Source: an uncultured Ruminococcus sp.
GTDB taxonomy: Bacteria; Bacillota; Clostridia; Oscillospirales; Ruminococcaceae
Length of the DNA: 6,358 nt
Direction of reading: 5' to 3'
Assembly (NCBI GenBank): GCA_946540705.1
Contig: CAMNJD010000065.1
Location: 1 to 6,358 of the forward strand
The notes under the pieces are model-generated. The model saw nothing but the letters and a program-made list of their open reading frames with translations. It was not told the DNA's origin and did no database searches. Both the position numbers and the translations under genes were made by a program. This document shows, piece after piece, positions 1 through 5,926 of the stretch. Numbering within the stretch: position 1 is the first letter of the stretch; the number at the start of each line of letters is the position of its first letter.

Positions 1-110
1 CCCCAATACATCAGCGCCAATGTGCTGACGCGCAGCGTGCGTGCGCGCCCGCTGACATACCAGATCACAGTCGCGGACACTGCTGCAATGCATGCGATCA
101 GCAGTGTCAT
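1..110 (-). CDS. Small membrane protein of unknown function (3' part beyond window)
   Basis: I do not recognise this gene. The ATG at 108-110 overlaps the TGA stop of the upstream gene (ATGA, 107-110), so translation is probably coupled. The 36 complete codons visible begin MTLLIACIAAVSATVIWYVS, a hydrophobic N-terminal segment of about 19 residues that looks like an uncleaved membrane anchor. A short basic stretch with three Arg (GRARTLR) follows, then a second hydrophobic run begins (VSTLALMYWG) as the window ends. This suggests a small polytopic protein with the Arg-rich loop in the cytoplasm. It sits as the third gene of the larE unit. Function is unknown, and it is probably a functional partner of the membrane protein encoded just before it. 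The reading frame is open to the window edge, so total length and C-terminal features cannot be given. Confidence 0.7.
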   Translation of the reverse strand, partial: MTLLIACIAAVSATVIWYVSGRARTLRVSTLALMYW

Positions 111-487
111 GATGATGCAGCCTCCTTCTTTTTCCGGTCCCGCCGCTTCAGCAGACGGCTCGTAACTGCAACCATGCCGACCCAGACACCTGTCACCAGC
201 AGCGCCATGCCGACACCGACTGTCGCCATTTCATGCAGCATGGCAGAAGTGCTCTCCGGACTGGATGCAGCAGTCAGGAACGGATAAAACGGCACGATCT
301 CACCGTGCCAGAGATGCTCAAAAGCCAGCAGCGCAGAACCGCCCCAGAGCATTTTGTTCAGCCAGCCGAGCTTCTGCGAAAACGGGATCGTTCCAGCCTC
401 CGCAGGTGCCGCTTCCTTCGACTGCACGACCTTTTTTGTGACGGTCGTGATGATCGCTTCCGTTGTCGGTACAATAAAACATGCCAT
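107..487 (-). CDS. Conserved-looking small membrane protein with His-rich motifs, function unknown
   Basis: A 126-residue protein I cannot assign to a named family. The N-terminus (about 1-40) is mildly polar and carries no clear signal peptide. There are two likely membrane segments, about residues 43-60 and 86-112. The tail is strongly basic (RLLKRRDRKKK, about 111-121), which by the positive-inside rule places the C-terminus in the cytoplasm. Between and beside the helices lie the motifs FEHLWHGE (56-63) and LHEM (84-87), giving His58, His61 and His85 close to the membrane. These could bind metal or haem, but that is inference. Start: ATG at 485-487 is preceded by AGGAGG (496-501) at 8 nt spacing. 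It lies 18 bp after the larE stop and overlaps the next gene by 4 nt, so all three genes are one transcription unit. Confidence is high that it is a real gene and low on function. Confidence 0.82.
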   Translation of the reverse strand: MACFIVPTTEAIITTVTKKVVQSKEAAPAEAGTIPFSQKLGWLNKMLWGGSALLAFEHLWHGEIVPFYPFLTAASSPESTSAMLHEMATVGVGMALLVTGVWVGMVAVTSRLLKRRDRKKKEAASS

Positions 488-505
488 AATTCTTTCCTCC
501 TGATT

Positions 506-1327
506 TCATGTGAATTCGGGAATGTCGTTTATCGGAATTGTCTCATTCAGGCTGCCGGTACGGTAGCCCTCCATGTCAAGGCTGATATAGGAAAAGCCAA
601 TTTCCCGGAGTTTTTTTGCAATTTCCTCACGGTGCATGACTGCGGAAGGGATATCATCCGGCAGAAGCTCGATCCGGGCGGCTTTGCTCTGCATGCGGAC
701 ACGCACCTGACGGAAACCGCGTTCACGCAGAAATGTCTCTGCAGCATCAACCATTCTGACCTTTTCTGCCGTGACCGGTTCCCCGTAGGGAATACGCGAG
801 GCCAGACAGGCAGCAGAGGGCCTGTCCCATGTCGGGAGATGCATTTCCCTTGAAAGCGCACGGATTTCCGGCTTATGCAAGCCCGCCTCGCGCAGCGGAC
901 TGCGGATGCCGAGTTCAGCGATTGCGCGCATGCCGGGGCGGTAATCTCCGGTATCGTCGCAGTTCGTACCGTCTGCAACAACCGGAAAACCGTTCTTCGC
1001 CGCAAGCGCTCTGATCGCACGAAACAATGCCAGCTTGCAGTGATAGCAGCGGTCAGGCGGATTCCGCCGGAACGCCTCCGGATCAGGGAATTCCGTGTCA
1101 ATGAAAAGCTGCCGGATGCCCCGGGAACGACAGAATTCTGCTGCTTCCTGCTGCTCCGAGGCCGGGAAGATACAGCTTTTCGCCGTCACGGCGATGACAC
1201 GCTCGCCGAGCACAGCATGTGCCGCAGCCAGCAGGAAAGCCGAGTCCGTTCCACCGGAAAAAGCAACGGAAACTGCCTCGGCTTCCCGCAGGATTTCCTG
1301 AAGCCGTACATACTTCTGATGAAACAC
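506..1327 (-). CDS. larE: LarE-family ATP-dependent sulfur transferase (PP-loop)
   Basis: A 273-residue protein of normal LarE length. Residues 22-29 (AFSGGTDS) are the PP-loop that binds ATP for substrate adenylation. Other family landmarks are DRCYHCK (92-98), ADGTN (118-122), DRPSAACLASRIPYG (168-182) and DMEGYRTGS (251-259). In Lactiplantibacillus plantarum, LarE adenylates a carboxylate of the pyridinium biscarboxylate precursor. It then gives up sulfur from one of its own cysteines while building the nickel-pincer cofactor of lactate racemase. Cys174, inside the ACLASR motif, is the matching candidate donor here. Some LarE proteins instead bind an iron-sulfur cluster through several cysteines. 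Cys94, Cys97 and Cys123 are also present, but I cannot tell the two types apart by eye. The start is GTG (1325-1327), backed by an AAGGGGGG ribosome site and a consensus promoter. No larB, larC, larA or nickel importer is in view, so the cofactor role is inferred from the family only. Confidence 0.88.
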   Translation of the reverse strand: MFHQKYVRLQEILREAEAVSVAFSGGTDSAFLLAAAHAVLGERVIAVTAKSCIFPASEQQEAAEFCRSRGIRQLFIDTEFPDPEAFRRNPPDRCYHCKLALFRAIRALAAKNGFPVVADGTNCDDTGDYRPGMRAIAELGIRSPLREAGLHKPEIRALSREMHLPTWDRPSAACLASRIPYGEPVTAEKVRMVDAAETFLRERGFRQVRVRMQSKAARIELLPDDIPSAVMHREEIAKKLREIGFSYISLDMEGYRTGSLNETIPINDIPEFT

Positions 1328-1332
1328 TCTGT

Positions 1333-1341
1333 CCCCCCCTT
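1333..1341 (-). promoter_or_regulatory. Ribosome binding site deciding the GTG start of larE
   Basis: On the minus strand the sequence AAGGGGGGG lies 5 nt before GTG at 1325-1327. No ATG in this frame lies nearby upstream. This G-rich site is the only plausible Shine-Dalgarno sequence here and supports the GTG start. Confidence 0.72.
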
Positions 1342-1349
1342 ATGCAGTC

Positions 1350-1378
1350 ATTATATCATTTTTGCATAAAAAAGTCAA
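1350..1378 (-). promoter_or_regulatory. Sigma-A promoter of the larE unit
   Basis: Minus strand: TTGACT at 1378-1373 (one mismatch to TTGACA), a 17-bp spacer, then a perfect TATAAT at 1355-1350. It is preceded by TG at the extended -10 position (TGATATAAT). An AT-rich stretch (AACTTAAAATAAAAATATG, about 1406-1388) lies just upstream of the -35 and could act as an UP element. Transcription should start near 1343, only about 16 nt before the GTG codon, so the leader holds little beyond the ribosome site. No room is left for a riboswitch in this leader. No operator is obvious, which suggests fairly strong or constitutive expression. Confidence 0.88.
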
Positions 1379-1651
1379 TCCGGTCAGCATATTTTTATTT
1401 TAAGTTGTGCTCAAACGTTCCGTCCCTGTTCCTGCCTTTTCATCTGCGACTGCACACAGAATATTGCCGGGCAGTGCGCGCCTACCCCATACCTACTCCA
1501 ACGCATCAGCACGTTTTTCATGATTTTAATTTGAATGAAAGTGAACTGCGAGGAAACCGAAAGGATTTATAGGCGTTGTATGGGGCAGCTCCTCGTTTCA
1601 AATTCATCGGAGATACTTGTTTTTCAGCTTAATCAGTGTTCCTTAACACAG
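1379..1651. other. Unexplained intergenic block with competing inverted repeats
   Basis: About 270 bp between the terminator of the ABC operon and the larE promoter, with no gene I can support. Three dyads are seen. First, GTGCT-4nt-CGTT (1407-1419) pairs with AACG-4nt-AGCAC (1500-1512). Second, CCCCATAC (1485-1492) plus AACG (1500-1503) pairs with CGTTGTATGGGG (1574-1585), leaving a 7-nt bulge. Third, a local hairpin of ACTGC (1449-1453) with GCAGT (1471-1475) extends through a one-base bulge to TGCG/CGCG. The first two compete for AACG at 1500-1503. The first dyad is followed on the plus strand by GTTTTT (1513-1518). Two tiny minus-strand frames (1518-1607 and 1411-1521) overlap by ATGA but have no ribosome site. 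It may be a small RNA, a remnant of a small mobile repeat, or plain spacer. Confidence 0.5.
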
Positions 1652-1686
1652 AAAAATCCGGATACCTCATTGAAGTATCCGGATTT
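1652..1686 (-). terminator. Rho-independent terminator of the MarR-ABC-GtrA operon
   Basis: A perfect 12-bp stem (1654-1665 with 1675-1686, core ATCCGGAT) closes a 9-nt loop. On the minus strand the second arm runs into TTTTT (1656-1652, three of these within the stem). It lies 56 nt after the GtrA stop codon, as expected for the end of that operon. On the plus strand the stem is followed only by a broken T-rich stretch (TTTCATTGTTATT), so it probably works mainly in the minus direction. Confidence 0.88.
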
Positions 1687-1742
1687 CATTGTTATTGCCC
1701 GCTATACCAGCGCACTCTTTTTGACGAGTTTTCTTTTTGTAT

Positions 1743-2252
1743 TTATCTTCTGTTCTGTGCCGGCTCCTGCTCCGTTTTCTTCCGGAACACAAAGAGCTTG
1801 CTGATGACGTAGTTCAATGCAAGCACAATGAACTGCGAGAGAATGACCATGAGGATATAATTCCAGCCAAAGAGTGCCGGTGTCTCCATGATCAGCAGCT
1901 CCAGAAAGTACGTCGCACCGCGGCCGCCGAAGAAGGTCAGCATTTCGCGGAACACTGTATTCTTTTCCTTTGTCTCACTGCGGAACACATATTTCTTGTT
2001 GACAAAAAACGCAAACACTGCACAGATGATCCATGAAACGGTTGTATTGATCGCGCTCGGGATCGTCTGATGATCCACAGAATAGCCTGCAAGATCAAAC
2101 AGCACTCTGCCGACCAGCTTCGTCACGATCGAGAGCAGCGTCGTCCACGCACCGTAGTAGCAGTAGCGCCAGACGCTTTCATATTTATCCCACAGCTTTT
2201 TCAGCGGCTTTGGCAGCAGCTTCAGCACAAATTGCAGCAATGCTTCCAGCAT
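1743..2252 (-). CDS. GtrA-family four-helix membrane protein
   Basis: A 169-residue protein with four predicted membrane helices at about 30-53, 66-88, 102-125 and 132-153. It has the two family signatures that follow the second and fourth helices: FFVNKKYVFRS (82-92) and LNYVISKLFVFRKK (146-159). The N-terminal 28 residues are basic and amphipathic. GtrA-family proteins are thought to move polyprenyl-phosphate-linked sugars across the membrane for envelope polysaccharide or glycolipid modification; most members are untested. The ATG at 2250-2252 is preceded by GGAGGTG (2261-2267) at 8 nt. The gene follows the second ABC subunit by only 20 bp and ends before a strong terminator, so it is the last gene of the exporter operon. 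No glycosyltransferase is adjacent, which is unusual for a GtrA dedicated to sugar transfer. The family call is solid and the substrate unknown. Confidence 0.88.
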   Translation of the reverse strand: MLEALLQFVLKLLPKPLKKLWDKYESVWRYCYYGAWTTLLSIVTKLVGRVLFDLAGYSVDHQTIPSAINTTVSWIICAVFAFFVNKKYVFRSETKEKNTVFREMLTFFGGRGATYFLELLIMETPALFGWNYILMVILSQFIVLALNYVISKLFVFRKKTEQEPAQNRR

Positions 2253-2272
2253 TCCGTCTGCACCTCCGATGA

Positions 2273-4192
2273 TTATTCCAATTCAAATGCGCCGGTATAG
2301 AGCTGATAGTAAGTGCCCTTCTTCTCAAGCAGCGCTTCATGACTGCCGCGCTCTATGATCCGGCCGTGGTCAAGCACCATGATGACGTCAGCATTTCGGA
2401 CAGTCGAGAGGCGGTGCGCGATGACAAAGACCGTTCTGCCCTTCATCAGCGCGTCCATACCGCGGGAAACGATCGCCTCAGTACGGGTGTCAATCGACGA
2501 GGTTGCCTCATCAAGGATCATGACCGGCGGATCGGCAACAGCCGCACGCGCGATCGCGATGAGCTGCCGCTGTCCCTGCGAGAGATTGGAACCGTTGCCG
2601 GTCAGCATGGTATTGTAGCCCTCCGGCAAACGGGTGATGAAATCATCTGCGCCCGCGAGCTTTGCCGCATCCACACACTGTTCATCCGTAGCATCCAGAC
2701 GGCCGTAACGGATATTGTCCATGACCGTTCCGGTAAACAGATTTGTCTCCTGGAGCACGATGCCGAGCGACCGGCGAAGATCGGATTTCTTGATCTTGTT
2801 GATATTGATACCGTCATAGCGGATCTTGCCGTCTGCGATATCATAGAACCGGTTGATGAGGTTTGTGATTGTTGTCTTGCCGGCACCGGTCGCGCCGACA
2901 AAGGCGACCTTCTGGCCGGGCTTTGCAAAAATCGTCACATCATGCAGCACCGGTTTGCCCTCCTCATAGGCAAAATCCACATCGTCCAGCGTGACCTCAC
3001 CCTGAAGCGGTGTGTAGGTGACAGAGCCGTCCGCGCTGTGCGGATGCTTCCACGCCCATTGATGGGTGCGCTCGGAGGTCTCGGTCAGATTACCTTCCGC
3101 ATCGGTCGTTGTATTGACCATCGTGACATAGCCGTCATCCGCCTCGGGCTTCTCGTCCATGAGCTTGAAAATACGTTCTGCGCCCGCAACTGCCATAACG
3201 ATCGCGTTGAGCTGCTGGGTAAGCTGATTGAGGTTGCCGGTGAATTGCTTGGTCATATTCAGGAACGGGACGACGATACTGATATCCAGCGCCAGACCCG
3301 AAAGAGAGAAGTTCGATGCATGCCCGATCAGCATAGCGCCGCCGACCGCTGCGATCACAACATAGAGAATATTGCCGATATTGAGGATGATCGGTGCGAG
3401 GGCGTTTGCATATGCATTTGCACGGTAGCTGTCATTGAAAAGCTGCTCGTTCAGCTTGTTGAAACCCGCCTGACTCTGCTCCTCATGACAGAAAACCTGC
3501 ACGACCTTCTGGCCGTTCATCATTTCCTGCACATAGCCTTCCATTTTTCCGACAGACTGCTGCTGACGGACAAAGAACTTCGCAGAGCCGCCGCCGAGCT
3601 TTCCGCTGACCAGCATCATCAGCACAACGCCGCCCAGAACGACAAGCGTCAGCCAGATGCTGTAATAGATCATAATAGTAAACACGAACAGCACGATCGC
3701 TCCGGCCTGTACCAGTGTCGGGAGAGACTGTGACAAAAGCTGTCGCAGCGTGTCAATATCATTGGTGTAATAGCTCATGATGTCGCCGTGCTGATGCGTG
3801 TCAAAGAATTTGATCGGCAGCGTCTGCATGCCGTCAAACATCGCGCAGCGCATCTTGTTCAGAAATCCCTGTGTCATGACAGCGATGAGCTGCTGATAGA
3901 GCGTCATGGAAATGATCGAGAGCACATAAAGAACGATCAGCAGACCGACCTTCGGCAGGATCACTGCCTTCGCCGCCTCCCAGTCGCCGGTATCTGCCCA
4001 GACCTCGATGTCACCGATGACCTTCTGCACAAAAACCGCCGGGATCGACGACGCTGCCGCAGAGAACAGAATGCAGAGGATCGTCAGCGGAAGCATCACC
4101 GGATAAAAGCCCCGGAGCATCCTCACAACTCTGCCCAGTGAACGGAATGCTTCGCCCTTGCTCGCGGGCGGACCGTATGCTTTACGCGGCAT
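2273..4192 (-). CDS. ABC exporter half-transporter, catalytically intact subunit (TM288/BmrD-like)
   Basis: A 639-residue fused membrane and ATPase protein. The first 340 residues form the six-helix exporter domain (helices near 32-52, 82-103, 160-177, 181-196, 265-290 and about 300-315). The nucleotide-binding domain has Walker A GATGAGKT (433-440), Q-loop Gln481, signature LSQGQ (537-541), Walker B VMILDE (557-562) with catalytic Glu562, D-loop SSID (565-568) and H-loop His593. The Walker and H-loop motifs are intact but the signature has Gln in place of the first Gly. This is the expected pattern for one half of an asymmetric heterodimer, the other half being encoded just upstream. An insertion of about 33 residues separates the two domains (about 354-397). 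I chose ATG 4190-4192 because a strong GGAGGTGA precedes it; a further in-frame ATG at 4280-4282 has no such site and lies deep in the upstream gene. The exporter probably moves drugs or lipophilic compounds; the substrate cannot be read from sequence. Confidence 0.93.
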   Translation of the reverse strand: MPRKAYGPPASKGEAFRSLGRVVRMLRGFYPVMLPLTILCILFSAAASSIPAVFVQKVIGDIEVWADTGDWEAAKAVILPKVGLLIVLYVLSIISMTLYQQLIAVMTQGFLNKMRCAMFDGMQTLPIKFFDTHQHGDIMSYYTNDIDTLRQLLSQSLPTLVQAGAIVLFVFTIMIYYSIWLTLVVLGGVVLMMLVSGKLGGGSAKFFVRQQQSVGKMEGYVQEMMNGQKVVQVFCHEEQSQAGFNKLNEQLFNDSYRANAYANALAPIILNIGNILYVVIAAVGGAMLIGHASNFSLSGLALDISIVVPFLNMTKQFTGNLNQLTQQLNAIVMAVAGAERIFKLMDEKPEADDGYVTMVNTTTDAEGNLTETSERTHQWAWKHPHSADGSVTYTPLQGEVTLDDVDFAYEEGKPVLHDVTIFAKPGQKVAFVGATGAGKTTITNLINRFYDIADGKIRYDGININKIKKSDLRRSLGIVLQETNLFTGTVMDNIRYGRLDATDEQCVDAAKLAGADDFITRLPEGYNTMLTGNGSNLSQGQRQLIAIARAAVADPPVMILDEATSSIDTRTEAIVSRGMDALMKGRTVFVIAHRLSTVRNADVIMVLDHGRIIERGSHEALLEKKGTYYQLYTGAFELE

Positions 4193-5921
4193 CGTTGTCA
4201 CCTCCGTTCGTCTGCTGCTCATAGACCTCGCGATAGATCGGACTGCTTTGCAGCAGCTCATCATGCGTGCCGGTCGCGGCAATCCTGCCGTTGTCCATAA
4301 CCACGATCATGTCGGCATCCTGCACCGAAGCAATACGCTGCGCGATGATGATCTTTGTCGTTTCGGGGATAAATTTCCGGAAGCCCGAGCGAATGAACGC
4401 ATCGGTCTTAGTATCGACCGCGCTGGTCGAATCATCGAGCACAAGCACCTTCGGCTTCTTCAGCAGTGCGCGTGCGATGCAGAGGCGCTGCTTCTGGCCG
4501 CCGGACACATTCGTGCCGCCCTGCTCGATCATGGTGTCATAGCCTGCGGGGAACGACTCCACAAATTCATGTGCCTGTGAGAGCTTACAGGCCTCAATGA
4601 GCTGCTCATCGGTCGCGTCGGGATTGCCCCAGCGGAGATTCTCTTTAATCGTGCCGGAGAACAGCACATTCTTTTGCAGCACCATTGCAACGCTGTCACG
4701 CAGCGTTTTCAGGTCATACTGCCGCACATCGGTACCGCCGACCTTTACACTGCCCTCTGTCACATCATACAGCCGCGCAATGAGCTGCACCAGGGTCGAT
4801 TTTGAGGAACCCGTACCGCCGATGATACCGACGGTCGCTCCGCTCGGAATATGCAGATCAATCCCGGAAAGCGCAGATTTCTTGGCTTTTTTGGAATATT
4901 TGAAGCTGACGCCGTCGAAATCGACTGAACCGTCTGCAACCGCCGTAACAGCGTGTTCCGGATTGTGAATCTCCGCTTCCTCATCCAGCACCTCAGAGAT
5001 ACGCTTGATCGACTCTGCCGACATGGTCAGCATAACGTAGATCATCGAAAGCATCATGAGCTGAATCAGGATCTGGAAGCCATAGGTCAGCATGCCGGAG
5101 ATCTGACCGACATCAATGCCGCTGCCGGTGATAATCAGGCGCGAACCGACGATCAGGATAAATGCCATATTAAAATAGAGGCAAATCTGCATCAGCGGTC
5201 CGTTCATCGCGACAATGCGCTCGGCCTTCGTAAAGTCCTTGCAGATATCCTCTGCCGCAGTGCGAAACTTTGATTTTTCGTAGTTTTCGCGTGAAAATCC
5301 TTTGACGACACGCATACCGCGGACATTTTCCTCGATCGACTCATTCAGCCGGTCATACTTCTTGAACACTCTGCGGAATGCCGGCATTGCAAATTTTGCG
5401 ATCAGCAGCAGGCCGGCGAGCATGAACGGAATCACGATAACAAAGGTCACCGCAAGCGAACCGCCCATGATAAACGCCATAGTGATCGAGAAAATCAGCA
5501 TCAGCGGCGCACGGACTGCGATGCGCGTCATCATCATGAACGCCATCTGCACGTTGGTGATGTCCGTGGTCAGGCGGGTCACGAGCGACGAGGACGAAAA
5601 TTTGTCAATATTGCTGAACGAAAAGCTCTGCACCCGCTCATACATATCGTGCCGGACATTTTTCGCGAAGCCGGCCGCGGCCTTTGCAGAGGTCATGCCC
5701 GCACCGCCGCCGCAGGCCAGCGACACGATCGTCATAAACAGCAAAATCAGGCCGATCTTCAGGATATAGCTCATATCGACGCCCTTTTTGACATTGTTCA
5801 CCAGTTCGGCGGTCAAGTAAGGGATGATCGCCTCAATGATGACCTCGCCGGTGATGAATAAAATTGTCAGGATCGTTGCTTTCTTGTATTCCCGCAAACA
5901 TCGGGATATCGTTTTGAACAT
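4182..5921 (-). CDS. ABC exporter half-transporter, degenerate-site subunit (TM287/BmrC-like)
   Basis: A 579-residue exporter half. Membrane helices lie near 15-37, 55-75, 135-155, 157-177, 243-263 and 275-298, followed by the ATPase domain. Motifs: Walker A GGTGSSKST (368-376, Ser373 where Gly is usual before the Lys), Q-loop Gln416, a normal signature VSGGQ (472-476), Walker B VLVLDD (492-497) with Asp497 replacing the catalytic Glu, and Gln528 replacing the H-loop His. The Glu-to-Asp and His-to-Gln changes are those known from TM287 and similar subunits, which form a non-hydrolytic ATP site with the partner's unusual signature. The start ATG (5919-5921) lies 5 bp after the MarR stop. AAAGGAG (5933-5939), inside the end of the MarR gene, is the likely ribosome site at a rather long 11-nt spacing. 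Its 3' end overlaps the partner gene by 11 nt, which favours equal, coupled synthesis. It acts in the cytoplasmic membrane. Confidence 0.93.
   Translation of the reverse strand: MFKTISRCLREYKKATILTILFITGEVIIEAIIPYLTAELVNNVKKGVDMSYILKIGLILLFMTIVSLACGGGAGMTSAKAAAGFAKNVRHDMYERVQSFSFSNIDKFSSSSLVTRLTTDITNVQMAFMMMTRIAVRAPLMLIFSITMAFIMGGSLAVTFVIVIPFMLAGLLLIAKFAMPAFRRVFKKYDRLNESIEENVRGMRVVKGFSRENYEKSKFRTAAEDICKDFTKAERIVAMNGPLMQICLYFNMAFILIVGSRLIITGSGIDVGQISGMLTYGFQILIQLMMLSMIYVMLTMSAESIKRISEVLDEEAEIHNPEHAVTAVADGSVDFDGVSFKYSKKAKKSALSGIDLHIPSGATVGIIGGTGSSKSTLVQLIARLYDVTEGSVKVGGTDVRQYDLKTLRDSVAMVLQKNVLFSGTIKENLRWGNPDATDEQLIEACKLSQAHEFVESFPAGYDTMIEQGGTNVSGGQKQRLCIARALLKKPKVLVLDDSTSAVDTKTDAFIRSGFRKFIPETTKIIIAQRIASVQDADMIVVMDNGRIAATGTHDELLQSSPIYREVYEQQTNGGDNDAA
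4198..4205 (-). promoter_or_regulatory. Ribosome binding site deciding the start of the second ABC subunit
   Basis: GGAGGTGA on the minus strand, 5 nt before ATG 4190-4192 and inside the last codons of the preceding ABC gene. It selects this start over the in-frame ATG 90 bp upstream. It also means ribosomes finishing the first subunit unload directly over the initiation site of the second. Confidence 0.82.
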
Positions 5922-5926
5922 GCGCG

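Noticed and set aside
233..853. Plus-strand open frame (206 codons) opposite the small membrane protein gene and larE
   Set aside because: It crosses two real minus-strand genes and their junction, with a Cys-, Arg- and His-rich product and no ribosome site I could support.
1328..1349. Riboswitch or leader regulator for larE
   Set aside because: The predicted transcript start leaves only about 16 nt before the GTG, too short for a structured leader.
1407..1518. Plus-strand intrinsic terminator or small RNA ending at GTTTTT
   Set aside because: The stem is split by a 4-by-4 internal loop and a very large loop, and I found no acceptable plus-strand promoter upstream. Kept only as part of the unexplained block.
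1652..1686. Bidirectional terminator
   Set aside because: The stem is symmetrical, but the plus-strand tail is broken (TTTCATTG) and there is no plus-strand gene to terminate.
1535..1804. Plus-strand open frame (89 codons) running through the terminator into the GtrA gene
   Set aside because: It reads through a perfect hairpin and the antisense of GtrA codons. Its hydrophobic tail is only the complement of basic and Gln-rich GtrA codons. No promoter or ribosome site is evident.
2339..3733. Long plus-strand open frame (464 codons) within the second ABC gene
   Set aside because: It lies wholly antisense to a well-supported ABC exporter. Its product is rich in Arg, His and Asp with no recognisable domain, typical of a mirror frame in moderately GC-rich DNA.
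4193..4282. N-terminal extension of the second ABC subunit by 30 residues
   Set aside because: The extension lies deep in the upstream gene, has no ribosome site, and is Arg- and Ser-rich unlike exporter N-termini. ATG 4190-4192 has a strong GGAGGTGA.
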